DNA from: Pieris napi
Taxonomy: Eukaryota; Arthropoda; Insecta; Lepidoptera; Pieridae
Length of the DNA: 64,000 nt
Reading direction: 5' to 3'
Assembly: GCF_905475465.1 (NCBI RefSeq)
Contig: NC_062256.1
Coordinates: 6,581,662-6,645,661, forward strand
The translations under genes and the position numbers were made by a program. Of this stretch, positions 52,225-63,490 are shown piece after piece. The notes beneath the pieces were generated by a model, which was not told where the DNA came from, searched no databases, and was given only the letters and a program-made list of their open reading frames with translations. The first letter of the stretch is position 1. Every line of letters begins with the position of its first letter.

Positions 52225-52735
52225 GTTGAAAAACGTGTAGAGTCTGGCTAATGAAAGAAGATAACGAAAAAGCGCGGCAAATTCAAAAAATTTAATATGG
52301 TATCCCTAAAAGTATAATATTTTATGGATTAAACTTACTTGATTTTATTTTATTATTTTTTACATTGATAGTAACTGTATTTCTATGAAATTAAATACTA
52401 TACGTATTTAGTATTTTACTATTGATACTTAAAATGACTGGCATTGCATGGAAAACTAAAACGATATTTATTACAAAACATAACTTTATTCGGAATAATC
52501 AAATCCTGCGAAAGAAACGAAATATTCTATCATATAAAACAAAGTTTAGGCTATTATACCTGTTAACTATTCGGAAAAAATATATAATAGAAATAAAAAT
52601 GAGTAATTGCATGAAGTATCAAGACAATAAATCATACTAACCTAAGACATTCAATGACATTCAGTGTTGCCATCCGAAAGTTTTCAAATAATTCAATTAT
52701 CTTCTTTCATTAGCCAGACTCCAATTGTTTTTCAA
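52225..52735. mobile_element. TIR element, about 510 bp
   Basis: Arms 52240-52264 (GAGTCTGGCTAATGAAAGAA then GATAA) and 52697-52721 are exact inverses. Outside them TTGAAAAAC recurs as inverse on both sides, so the ends lie at about 52226 and 52735. The interior is AT-rich with a 72-codon frame lacking motifs. No transposase. Confidence 0.8.
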
Positions 52736-53893
52736 ATGCAATTTAATACAATAAACAATGTATATTTCTTATATACCATAGATAGGTAAATGTCTCCATC
52801 TGTTGTTATTTATAAATTACTCTCTACAAATTGTACAGATAAACAAACCATCAAGAACATTATTTGTCATTTTGTCAAAACGCTGACCTGTCAAGACTTC
52901 CAAAAAGTCAATTGTCAGATAGGCTTGTCCTACTTTAGGCAGCAAGTTGTGGGTAATAAATAATGATATTTATCAAATGATAGTTATTCAAATGTATGTG
53001 TAGGTAAAACATTTTTCATATTCTAATAAATAGTATCTGCACACCTGATAAAACGCATTATAACAATTTTACAGTGAAAATTTTTGCTAATTAGTTTGAT
53101 TATGGTTAGTTTTGAGTATTTGTTACCATGGTAACGGGTGTAATCTACAAACCCTGATGTAATATTTGACGGGATTAGGCGTGCAGAATACATCGCCTTA
53201 TGTCACTTTGACGCGACGCGATTGCGTACTACTTCTACTACTACTACTACTTCACCTCCTTTCCTTTCCATTCGGCTGCTTGGACGCAACGGACGTGTGA
53301 TTATTTTCTATTAATTGGTTGTCTAAATTAAATATTCTACTTATCGTCAAGAATATATAGCATTTTGTTTTATCGCTTTAAAGAGGAGGAAGAATTGACA
53401 GTTGCGTAATTATTGAAATAAGGGGATCTGGAAATATGAAGAGACAAACTGGTACAACGCTAGCATTCAACGAACACGATGGTAATATTACTTATTTATG
53501 GTAATATTACTTATTTATTAACACATCATTGCAGTTATTCAGAAATCCAGTGCATTTACAAATCAAAAGGAGGGCAACTGGCCGCTTCATCGCATTCGAG
53601 CGATCACTGTGAGAAAAAAATTAATAAGATGAGCGCAAGAAGTGCAAACCTACATAATACAAAGTTACTTAGACAGGACTAATGGAACAAAGCAAAGCAA
53701 TTAAAGCATGTAAACATTAAAAGGGACAATAGTAAATAGACACTGAAAAAGAAAAAGAGCACATGAATCACGATAATTTCATATCCGTTAGTTTAAACGG
53801 GATACGATGTGGACAGGTAATGTTCAGTGACAATAAAAAAGTACAGTCTTGCCTTCAAATTTCTATGTGTTTTCTTAAAAAATAATTTAAGTA
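52736..53893. other. Unassigned sequence
   Basis: It includes a (CTA)n tract at 53236-53252 and a direct duplication TGGTAATATTACTTATTTAT at 53480 and 53501. No gene is supportable. Confidence 0.4.
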
Positions 53894-54310
53894 ATGGGCA
53901 AGTAGGTGATCCTTCCTGACACACGACGTCTAAGGAATATCGGTTTGCTCGCGGTTTCCTTCACCCAACGACCAAGTATTTTTTTTTTTTTAAAGATAAT
54001 TCACACCAATTGACCTAGTCCCATGCTAAGCTGGTGAAGCTTGTGTTATGGGTACTAGGCAACGGATATACATACATATTATAGATAGACATATAAATAC
54101 ATATTTAAACACCCAAGACCTAAGCACAACACCAAATGCTCATCACATCGATGTTCGTCTCAGCCGGGGATCGAACCCGGGACCTATGGTTTTGCAGTCA
54201 GGGGTACTAACCACTAGACCACTGAGTCGTCTAAAGTTAAATAAGCGCATAAAGTTCATTGGAGTACAGCCGCGATTCGAACACACGACCACAAAGCTGT
54301 AGCGCACTCA
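53894..54310 (-). mobile_element. Metulj-like SINE split by a type 2 SINE
   Basis: The outer SINE is in two pieces: 53894-53975 (GGGCAAGTAGGTGATCCTTC, CTGACACACGACGTCTAA, GGTTTCCTTCACCCAACGAC) and 54232-54310 (AAATAAGCGCATAAAGTTCA, CAGCCGCGATTCGAACACAC). They join correctly once 53976-54231 is removed. AAGT occurs at both junctions. Confidence 0.8.
53976..54231 (-). mobile_element. Type 2 tRNA-derived SINE, nested
   Basis: It starts with T12 (inverse A tail), then CACACCAATTGACCTAGTCC and the tRNA-like head as inverse (GCCGGGGATCGAACCCGGGA, ACTAACCACTAGACCACTGA). It is the intact form of the element at 50050-50406. Confidence 0.88.
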
Positions 54311-54747
54311 AGCCAATACTGTATCTAATACAAATAATGAAACTATGACGATGCGGTTTCGTTCTGCATAAAATTACGTCGCGTGTCATTCGTCACGGAT
54401 TTTGGAGCGTGAAACGACATTTTGTCACTTAGCGGCCTGCGGTGGGGTGTGGCCGAGACTGCTGCGGTTACAAATACCATTGTTAGACTAAAATCAATTA
54501 CCGGTTTATATTGCTAATTAATCATGCAACTGATACGGAACGAAATTTAATTACGCGACCGTAATTACGTTACTCATATTAAAACATATCCACTATACCT
54601 AATATCAATAATCTATAATTGTCAGATTAATTGAAACCATTCGAAATTTGAATTGTAGTAAAAACTTATTTTTAGTATTTTCATGTTCTGTGGCAATCGG
54701 TGATAAGTAAATAATTGAAAGCTAAATAATTTCCGATTAAATATATA

Positions 54748-55090
54748 GTTTTTGAAGTTATACTTGTTTAGGCGCGTTTTGAAAAATTGATGAGAGTGAA
54801 ATTTTACGATGCGTGCGCACCGTGACACAAAATTAACAGAATGAAGTTGCCCACGGAAGATGCTACGGCATTGGACATAATTTAAAAACAACATTCGAAT
54901 AATAATAGAATTTATGTTACACTTAATGTAAGAGAGTAATAATAAATATTTATTTTAATAATTTTTCAAATGTAACCTGAACTTTATTGACTATAATGTT
55001 CAGGTTTGATTATTTAATTGTAATTAATTATTTGCAGGCAGTCAAAAACTATTTTTAATAATGCCAAAGAAGTATATCGCCTCTTGATAT
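54748..55090 (+). mobile_element. Non-autonomous DNA element, family C, copy 2
   Basis: The left end TTTTTGAAGTTATACTTG, GGCGCG, GATGAGAGTGAAATTTTACG and CGCACCGTGACACAAAATTA. The right end CAAAGAAGTATATCGCCTC is a diverged inverse. Confidence 0.65.
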
Positions 55091-55094
55091 CGGA

Positions 55095-56206
55095 ACGTCT
55101 ATAAGTACGACCGGTTTTATTGATTTACGAGAAAAAAGTACCACAGGTGACGTTCGAAATTCAAATATTGTTTTTGAATTTGGAATCATTTGATCGTCTT
55201 AATAAAAAAACATGCGTGGTAAATAATTCGAAGGGTGGACGTAAAAAATGTATTTTATTAATGACAAGAAGACGATTTACATCGGACGTGAATACAAAAT
55301 GTCCATTTCCGTCCACGCGAGCCTCGCATTAAGCTTGTCAGTCAAGAAAGCACCGGACATTGACAAGGACATGGTACGTTCAATTACTACGTACAGGTGA
55401 ATTGGTGTTCGGACAATTGTTCTGTGGGTTGTTCAATTTTGTACATTAAATAATTTAATAAAACATTACAATTATTGTATGTAAATTTACTGTTATCTCG
55501 TAATATATGGTTCGTGAAAATTATTCTGTAGTAACGTATTTTATGCACAGAACATCGATCAAATAAATAATGTTTATATAAATACTTTAAGATTAATTCT
55601 GTGAAGTTTCTACCAAGAAGTTTATATTTGGCTTTTTATTCTTCCTTAAGGTATATTAAATATAAATTTTAATGATTAATGAATCTTAGAATTTACGATT
55701 TATTGTAAATATATACTTTGTTATATTTAAAAAAAAATAGGTAAAACTGTGCTATATGTTTGAATGTGTATTCCGTTTTTGGCTTTTATGTATAATGGTT
55801 GGCTATTGTTTAGTGAGTAGCTGTAGAAATACTGTTGAGCAAATAAACAAATAAATATAAATTAATATTGAAGCGCGCAATATCTTTAGTCTGTGGAATA
55901 TTAATTTTTTTTTTAATTTTACTGTGGGCGCGCCGCTTAGCACGTTTGGCGTCACACTTTTTATTGACTTTTTCCTAATACAATCTCAATTTATGCAATA
56001 AGTTAGAACAGTAAAACTTTATATAAGTAGTAAATTAGATCTTTCTATTAATAACCTTGCCTAATACTGTATCCGGCTTGACACGACTAGACGAATTTCT
56101 AAAATTTATTCATTGATGATAAATATCTTATGGTCAAAGGTTTTAAATCGGTCCAGTTTAGACTTTAGTCGTAACAAATAACAAAACTACATCTATATAA
56201 ATAGTA
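55095..56206. other. Unassigned sequence
   Basis: A GC-richer stretch at 55230-55375 ends at GACATGGTACGT, which resembles a splice donor, but no domain is recognised in the open frames. The remainder is AT-rich. Confidence 0.3.
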
Positions 56207-56411
56207 GCTACACCCTTTTAGGTCTAGGCCTCAGATTCTGTATCCGTTACGTGATCATTTGTTTTTTCTAGGCAAGGAAGTCGGCCTGTGCCTCTCACGC
56301 TGTTGACTTCGAGTCTAAGACATGCCGGTTTTCTCAATGTTGTTCTTCACGGAATGTTAAATACAACGACACCAGGGATGAGAGTCGTTCGCTGAAGCCA
56401 CTAGGCCTATA
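56207..56411 (-). mobile_element. tRNA-derived SINE (Metulj-like), damaged
   Basis: Inverse blocks TAGGTCTAGGCCTCAGATTC, CTCACGCTGTTGACTTCGAG and GAAGCCACTAGGCCTA. The B box is deleted. Confidence 0.8.
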
Positions 56412-57084
56412 CCGCTCGACAAATCTTTTCTCTTTACAATATTAGTTACGTGATAATGCAACAGTTTTACAAAGTATTAAAACGAGGCGAGCAGACTACA
56501 AAATCTGTCGTCCGTGATGCGATTTACATAATTTATTTTTAGATCTCGTATATACTACTCATCCATTGCCTATTTACGTTGGTCTTCCTTTCTAGAACTG
56601 GGTCAAAACCCGTAGTAGTACAAAAAATGTAGCAATAAATGTAAAAGTTCGTTATGCTTTCATGATACTGTTTAAACTAATGTTCGCGGTAAATATTTTT
56701 AAAACATATGGTCTACAGAGTAATGAGTGAAGATATTTTATGATTTATTTTAGTTATCCTTTGACCAATTGTAATGTTGCTATTGGGAATCATATGAAAT
56801 ATATTTTAGACATTACCCGTCCACATCGTATCCCTAACTTTCGTAATAACTACTGACGTATGATTTTAAATTAAATTCTAAAATTAAATTATTATGATTC
56901 ATGTGCACTTTTTACTTTTTATATTTTTTTTTCATGTATCCTTTATTAGTTTAGTTGGTTTTTTTGATCCTGTATAGTTTATTTTTTTTCTTCTTAATAA
57001 CTATATGTAATATATGTATTTTTGCACTTCTTGCCTTATCTAATGCACCTTATCTAATTTAATTTTGTTTTTCTTTTCTCAGTT
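56412..57084. other. Unassigned AT-rich sequence
   Basis: Nothing recognised. Confidence 0.4.
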
Positions 57085-57215
57085 GTTCTTCTCACAGTTG
57101 TTGCCTGGAAGAGATCGCACGAAAGCGATACGGCCGCCAGTTACCTTTCCTTTACATGTAATTATGTTAAATTTTTATACTATAATGCAACAAAGTATAA
57201 ATAAATAAATAAATA
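57085..57215 (+). mobile_element. LINE 3' UTR with AAATA-type tail
   Basis: GTTGCCTGGAAGAGATCGCA, an ATCGC...GCGAT mini-hairpin, ACGGCCGCCAGTTACC, then a tail AAATAAATAAATAAATA. The related end at 60780-60920 shares these blocks. Confidence 0.6.
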
Positions 57216-57960
57216 TATCTTTCTAACGAACTAGAAAAGTGACTGACAAGTAGGTCCTTGCAATGTTCTCCCTAAGAAGAGACTTACGCTTTATAATTTA
57301 AAACGTACAGAAGATGTACTTATTTTATTAAATTTGTATGTAACCTTATATATATTGGCTTGGGAAATTATTTAAAAACAGATGTAGGTGTTAAATTAGT
57401 GTAGTAAGTAGTAGCGGCGGAAAACTTAACTTTTTAAGTTTAACTGCTGCTTTGTCACACAAAAGTCTATGTTGTATGAGAAGACCGCACCCACTCAAAA
57501 GCCAGCAACGCCCTTGCAATGTTTCCTAAGAACACAGTCTTATAAAAAATAAATAGTATAAACAAAATGTGTAACAAAATTTTTATTATAACCCATTTGC
57601 CTTATCATAAGCCGGCGTATGACTTTATCTGTCACAATTCAGGCTAATAACAGTTTTTGTGACAGTAAACACGAAAAAAGCTTTTCCCATTTAACGGTGC
57701 GTAATGTGTACTCCGTGTCGCCGGGGCTTTTAAGCAGACATTATTATAGGGGGCGCTGCTCGATGGACAAGAAATTGTGCCACGATTTCCGTTACACCCT
57801 TATGTGAGTAACAAAACGTATCCATAAAATCTTATATGCGGTTATAACCGCAGCTAAATTTTAAATAAAGTTTTGTCGGATTAAAGAATTAAATATAAGT
57901 TTCAGAAACAGACTTATTCGTTGTTTTAATATTAAATTACAATAATCAGCTTTAATAGCT
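57216..57960. other. Unassigned sequence
   Basis: No supportable gene. Confidence 0.4.
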
Positions 57961-58170
57961 GAGGAGTGTTGGCCACTAGTAGGTCGTAGGTTTGGGTCCC
58001 GGCTGTGTACCCATGAACTTTCTATGTGCGCATTTATAACTGGCTTGCACGTGAGAGAAAACATCGTGAGGAAAGCGGCTTGACTTAAAACCAAATAGAC
58101 GAGGGCGTGTGTCAGGTGCCTATTAGAGAAAACCAATTATTACGAAACAAATACAGAAATCCCACATTGT
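57961..58170 (+). mobile_element. tRNA-derived SINE (Metulj-like), internally deleted
   Basis: GAGTGTTGGCCACTAG, GGTTTGGGTCCCGGCTGTGT, GAGAAAACATCGTGAGGAAA and CAAATACAGAAATCCCAC are in family order. Confidence 0.8.
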
Positions 58171-58439
58171 AAAAAATGCCAAGCGTCTTTTTTTCATACG
58201 AACAAAAACTATGAAACAATGACAAATTTTTAACATACTCAAAAGGTTATTTATAGTCTTTAAGATATTTGTGGACAAACACTTACGAAATTTAGGTCAC
58301 GTGCTTGAAATGTAAAATACTTCTTCTTTTTTTATTTTATAATACTACAAAATGTTATTATTATAGTATTATAGTAAGTAATTTTATTCTGGGAGAACAT
58401 TGTCTTCACATATAATTATTTAACTAATGTTTACAAAAT

Positions 58440-58608
58440 ATTGTAAACCTATTTTAAAAGAGTCAGTGTGGAGTTTCTTGCTCATTCTTCTCCACACGAA
58501 ACTACCTATTGGAAGGGGCAACTAGGATCTTCTTTGTAATTTGTTTGACGTTCAAAAGTGCCATTTTAGGTGGCCTAATTGAAATAAATGATTTGACTTG
58601 ACTTGACT
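58440..58608 (+). mobile_element. LINE 3' end with (TTGAC)n tail
   Basis: The segment GTGTGGAGTTTCTTGCTCAT, TTCTCCACACGAAACTACC, TGTTTGACGTTCAAAAGTGC and AAATAAATGATTTGACTTGA followed by CTTGACT is the typical layout of a LINE end with a pentamer tail. Confidence 0.7.
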
Positions 58609-58642
58609 GTTATAATTAATTAGTGTTGCCAATATAGATCAG

Positions 58643-58867
58643 TTAACCTCCTGTTTTAAAGTCAGTCTGACAGCAACGTGAAGAAAATCCCACGAAACAG
58701 TGAATAAAAAACAAAGACTCCGTAAAAGCGGCGTTGGAGGATCCTTTTTTAATCGTAATTAGCAATATTTGTAACGGGACAAAGGCGTCTTGCCCCGGGT
58801 CAGGCGGTTTTGACAAAGCACAAAGGTTTTGGATGTCGCCTTTCAGAAAATTTGTTTCATTAGACAA
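58643..58867 (-). CDS. Open segment, unknown, doubtful
   Basis: A GC-richer minus-strand frame of 74 codons reads LKGDIQNLCALSKPPDPGQD and later KKGSSNAAFTESLFF before the stop. No domain is recognised. It could be an exon or a piece of an unknown mobile element. Confidence 0.15.
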   Translation of the reverse strand: MSNETNFLKGDIQNLCALSKPPDPGQDAFVPLQILLITIKKGSSNAAFTESLFFIHCFVGFSSRCCQTDFKTGG

Positions 58868-59092
58868 GCCTAATTTTTCTTTTCCTCCTAAATTCTCATA
58901 ATCAAATGCGCATCCGTTTACAAACCTTGGACTTACAAAGGGTATATTTAGTATTCAGGTCCATTAAATTAAACGTTATAAAGATATCTAGATATTTATT
59001 TCCAACATACAAATATACAGTATTTAAAATATTCTTAACCTACACAGTAATGGTAGAAATAATAATAGTAGTAGTAGTATTAATAATAGTAG

Positions 59093-59136
59093 TTTGTTTT
59101 AATTTTCTACTAATAATAGTAGAAAATTAAAACAAA
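59093..59136. repeat. Perfect 20-bp palindrome with 4-nt loop
   Basis: Arms 59093-59112 (TTTGTTTTAATTTTCTACTA) and 59117-59136 pair exactly around AATA. It directly follows a (TAG/TAA)n tract at 59055-59092. Confidence 0.95.
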
Positions 59137-59138
59137 AT

Positions 59139-59254
59139 TCAAAAGCTTGGTTTCTGTGGCAGTGTACCTTTAATACTGGCAGCATTTCCTCGATGTATTG
59201 CAATACTTATTTGTTGAGCGAGGAAAGCACCAGCTCTGGGGTCATCGGTACTAT
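59139..59254 (-). CDS. Exon-like open segment, C-terminal type
   Basis: The minus strand encodes DPRAGAFLAQQISIAIHRG followed by NAASIKGTLPQKPSF and a stop. The composition is clearly richer in GC than the flanks and uses varied codons. An AG (CTTAAG) lies exactly at the upstream border where the frame closes, as expected for a splice acceptor, and AAAG/GTACAC could be a donor. I cannot name a family with confidence. It may be a last exon, a processed fragment, or chance. Confidence 0.3.
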
Positions 59255-59508
59255 CTTAAGACGCTAACTTAAATCTTTAATTAGCACCTGTGCACTTGAA
59301 CCACAGCGCTCCAAAAAACAAAATCAAAGCTAAAAGAACGACTCTTATATTTGAGCAGTTTATTTATAGATTAATTTTAATATTCCTTTAGATTGGTTCA
59401 AGTATAATCTAATAAGTAAAATCTCTACTTAAGTCTTACCTGTTTATATCATATACCTAACATAATTTAGTAATTACCATTGAGTAATTATGTATCATTA
59501 GTGGCTTT

Positions 59509-59698
59509 GAAATCAGTGGCGCTACAACCTGTTGAGGTTGGCCTCAGATTTCTGAATCTGTTTCATGATCATTTTTAAATTTAATAGGCAAGTAGGTGAT
59601 CAGCCTCCAGTGCCTGACACACGCCGTCGATATTTTGGGTCTAAGACATGTCGGTTTCCTTACGATGTTTTCCGAGTCGCACGCTAGGCCAACATTCC
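59509..59698 (-). mobile_element. tRNA-derived SINE (Metulj-like), B box deleted
   Basis: Inverse blocks AAATCAGTGGCGCTACAACC, GGCAAGTAGGTGATCAGCC, GACACACGCCGTCGA and CGCACGCTAGGCCAACA. About 85 bp including the B box are missing. Confidence 0.85.
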
Positions 59699-60779
59699 TC
59701 CTCCTCCTAGGGAACATAGGGTATCACATCAAAAACCGATAGGTACCTTCAAAATTGTAGCACCAGTACTTTTTTTTATGATTCTGTTTCGTCCTACGTT
59801 CTACTTAAGATGTGTTTGGCTGCAGCATCGAATATCGTCTTATAAAATTCGGTTTCTGAGTGTAACGTATTAGACGAATGAAAGACGGTCTTCGGACGTA
59901 GGTACAAGCAAAGATAGTTTTATTTGAAACCTCATTACTTAGTCTTGACTTATGTCTTACCACGTTTTAATTATTAGGCTTTTGTTCGTTCCCTCACTAG
60001 GACGTATACGTAGTCTAGATAACAATAACTTTGTGGCTTGGTTAAGACCTAACCGCTTCATTAAGCTTCGAACCGTAACTTAACGTTTAATTAAAATCAG
60101 CTCAGGCCGCTTTGAACCAGATTTTTCCTTCCTTTTTGGATGCTAGACGGAAATTGTAATAAAACTCTTGGAAAATTCATAAAATCTCTTTTGAAAGGGC
60201 TTAAAAAATATTTTATAATTTGTACATATGCTGAAGAACCAAGTGGAAGTCGTCTTAGAAGTACTGGTTCCATCTAAAAACATTTTTGGTGTGGGTATTC
60301 CATTTATCGAAGGCTTTATAAGGCAGTCGATATTGATTGAAGATCATTAATAATTAATAAAAAGACTCTAGTCACGTGTCTTCAACAGGCCGTCTGCCTA
60401 TCTTCTACTTGACACCTATCCGTCTTCTCTTGGATACCAATCTAATACGCCTTTTAACCATTTCTCTTTTTTAGTTCTTATAATATATCCGTTACAACTA
60501 AAAGGTAAACATTGTTTATGATAGCTACAAAAATCTGTTGAAACACAAATTATTTCTTTCTTCTTTTTCATTCTTCTTCTGCCTCGTAATTTGCTACTAC
60601 TTTATATATTAATTATGACCTAATTAACGCTTGAATTAGCTTTTACATTTTTGTTTTATATATTTGTTTAATTATTTGTTTTTCTTTATTATGTTATATG
60701 TTATTTTGAGTTTGAGTTTTTGTTGATTATTTATACACTTCTTGTACTTTACCCTCTGTAGGTGTTTTTTTTTATTGTT
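59699..60779. other. Unassigned sequence
   Basis: No supportable feature. Confidence 0.4.
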
Positions 60780-60920
60780 ATGTTAGGGTCTCCTGGAAGA
60801 AATCGCTTGTTAGCGATAAGGCCGCCCGTTCCCTAATAACTTATGTAACCTGCTTTTTTTATATGTATGTTTTTGTATAAGGTAACGAAGTGTAAATACA
60901 TGAATAATTAAATAAATTAT
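60780..60920 (+). mobile_element. LINE 3' UTR with A/T-rich tail
   Basis: CTCCTGGAAGAAATCGCTTG, TTAGCGATAAGGCCGCCCGT, GGTAACGAAGTGTAAATACA then AATTAAATAAATTATT. It is related to 57085-57215. Confidence 0.6.
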
Positions 60921-61393
60921 TGATACAGAAAAAAAAGTATTTTATACGATAAATAAATTTTATCAAATTAGTGTTTATAAGGGTCTATACAAAATAAATG
61001 TTATTCTGACTAAAGGTAAAGATAAAGAGTTTAACTTAAAAACTTAAACGGCCTATTTACACTCCTTTAGGTCTTTGGTCCCTTTCTGTTCAAATTGCGC
61101 TTAGTATGTGATGAAAAGAGACAGCTAAGTGATTTCATTAAAGCAGTACAGTAAAACTAATTTATTTCTTAAGTTTCTACTTTGTAATGAGACAGAATAC
61201 ATTGTCGATTATCCAGTGTAAGCATAAACCCGTATCAAGTAACTTTCGTATTTATAATATTCGTTAGGATTAGGGCTGCCCGGTTCGCTTAAGCTGAAGA
61301 AAACATAAGACTCTTAGTATAAGAACCTTATGACTAACAACGTTTCTTTATATATCCTTATCATATATTAATGAGACTTTTACATATTTTAGG
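60921..61393. other. Unassigned sequence
   Basis: Nothing recognised. Confidence 0.4.
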
Positions 61394-61760
61394 TTTTTTG
61401 AAGTTAAACTTCTTTAGTCGCATGAGGGTAAAATTTTTACGGAACGTCACAAAGATGTGCATCGTTTTTGTCGAAGAAAAGGGTGAGAGCGATTAGGACC
61501 GATTGAGAGAGAGTGAGAAGAGTGAATTACCTTACAGAAATTCTATTTTTAAATTTAAAATTTCGTAAAGAGAATTTATGAATTATTAGTATTTTATATT
61601 TTATGCAATTGTAAATTAAAATGCCACGTGTTTTTATTATTGAAGAAATAAATTTAATAAATAAATTTTTTTATTTGTATTAATTTTCGACACTTTTAAT
61701 ATGTTAATGATAAAAATATTAAATTCATTAAAATCCTAACATATCTTAGAGGTCTAAGAT
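61394..61760 (+). mobile_element. Non-autonomous DNA element, family B, right end lost
   Basis: The left terminus TTTTTTGAAGTTAAACTTCT and CGCATGAGGGTAAAATTTTT match 18868 onward. The body includes GTGCATCGTTTTTGTCGAAG and AGAATTTATGAATTATTAGT. The copy stops at about 61760 (ATCTTAGAGGTCTAAG). Confidence 0.75.
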
Positions 61761-61976
61761 AAGTTTTGATTTTAAACAATACAATCTCAATGCTTCCCAT
61801 ATGAGGTTTTGTATATAAAAGTATTATTTCTCTGAGAAAAAATTGTCCTATTAGTGTTTTAACTATTTTATGTGGCAAATTATCTTGACATGAGTGATAA
61901 ACGTTATAATATGTATAACGAAGTGCGTATTTCCTTTGAATCTGATGAATCTGGGTTATAGGATTAAGCAACTACT

Positions 61977-62147
61977 ATGTGGAACCAGCTACCCACAGAA
62001 GTATTTCCAAACCAATTCGGCTTAAAGAAAAGAGTGTACCAACTATTAAAAGGCAAGGCCGCGAGCATTCGGGCATTGAGAGTGCCCATGGGCGGTATCA
62101 CTTAACATCAGGTGAGCCCGTTTACTCCCTTTATATAAAAATAATGT
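61977..62147 (+). mobile_element. LINE-R C-terminal and 3' fragment
   Basis: TATGTGGAACCAGCTACCCA, CCAAACCAATTCGGCTTAAA, GGGCGGTATCACTTAACATC and an A-rich end. It encodes broken W-N-QLPTEVFPNQF sequence. Confidence 0.8.
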
Positions 62148-62752
62148 CTCATTAGAAATTTTTCTAGTTACATACGATATTTGGGTCTATTTAATTACCT
62201 ATTACGTAACACAAGAGATATATTTGCATAAATATTTAATCATAGTGTTTATATGCCAATCTTCTAGATTTCATCTGGTCTAGCTTAATAATCATTTATT
62301 TTTTTCCTTATATTGGGATTTGTAATTGTTATATAATCTGTAGAAACTTAATTAATAATTTAGTACGAAAATTAAAGGTTTCTCGTACCTTTACTGCTCA
62401 AAGTACATATAAAAATATATGAAAACATAAGTTACTTAAGTAAAGAAAGTATAGTGGAGAAACATACTATAATATTCACACGCAATAAATATTAGAATAG
62501 ATGCAGTGATTGCGCGCAGGTGTAAGCATGGGGAGAGACTATAACTTTCTTATATTTCCTTTCCTTTGGGACATTATAGACCCTAGTGGGCATTTCCGCT
62601 GTCTGTCCGGCTTTATACGTACAACGCCACAAAAATATGGCACTATAGGTACACGAAAAGGCTGGGCTTAGGCGATAGTAAAAGAATATAATCTTTGATC
62701 TACGCAAATAGATATTTTAACAATTTTGCAACAATCGAGATATTAGCGAGAG
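62148..62752. other. Unassigned sequence
   Basis: The 71-codon minus frame at 62492-62707 shows no recognisable motif. Confidence 0.4.
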
Positions 62753-63031
62753 AGCAGTGTTGGCCTAGTGGCTCAGCGTGCGACTCTCATCCCTAAGGTC
62801 GATCCCTGGCTGTGCACCAATGGACTTTCTATGTGCGCATTTAACATTCGCTCGAACGGTGAAGGAAATCATCGTGAGGAAACCGACATGTCTTAGACCC
62901 AAAAAGTTGACAGCGTGTGTCCGGCACAGGAGACTGATCACCTACTTGCCTATTAGATTAACAAATTATTACAGAAATCTGAGCCCCAGACCTAAAAACG
63001 TTGTAGCGCCATTGATTTATTTTATTTTTTT
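62753..63031 (+). mobile_element. tRNA-derived SINE (Metulj-like), near full length
   Basis: GCAGTGTTGGCCTAGTGGCT (A box), a shortened B-box region (GGTCGATCCCTGG), full body and GCGCCATTGATTTATTTTAT 3' end. The 112-codon frame over it is an accident. Confidence 0.92.
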
Positions 63032-63096
63032 AGCTCGACATATCTCTCGACTTCGCGGCAATATGATATTGCATCATTTCAATAAGAAATCAGAAG

Positions 63097-63342
63097 AACA
63101 GTGTTGGTTGGCTTGAGCGTGTAACACACTACCCTAAGGTCATGCGTTCAAATCTCGGCTGTGCACCAATGGATTTACCATTGTATGTGCGCACTTATAT
63201 TCACTCGTACAGTGACAGAAACATCGTAAGGAAACCGGCATCAGGCACTGAAGGACGATCACCTACTTGCCTGTTGAGAAAAATAAATGATCAAGAAACA
63301 GATACAGAAATCTGAGGTCCAGACCTAAAAGGTTTTAGCACG
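63097..63342 (+). mobile_element. tRNA-derived SINE (Metulj-like), diverged
   Basis: ACAGTGTTGGTTGGCTTGAG, GCGTTCAAATCTCGGCTGTG, ACAGTGACAGAAACATCGTA and CAGAAATCTGAGGTCCAGAC. It lies 65 bp after another copy in the same orientation. Confidence 0.88.
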
Positions 63343-63490
63343 GTCTTTTTGGTACAATATCAAATAGTTATTTGTCAACTCGGTGTGACAGCGTCTCGCT
63401 GACGACTGCTGAAAAGCACTTAAAACGCTAACTTATGTAAGAATATTCAGTAGTTCGCACGGCTGGATATTTATTTAATGTAATAGACAT

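Noticed and set aside
62778..63116. 112-codon plus-strand frame
   Set aside because: It is a translation of the SINE at 62753-63031; similar frames arise over other SINE copies such as 26075 and 39957.
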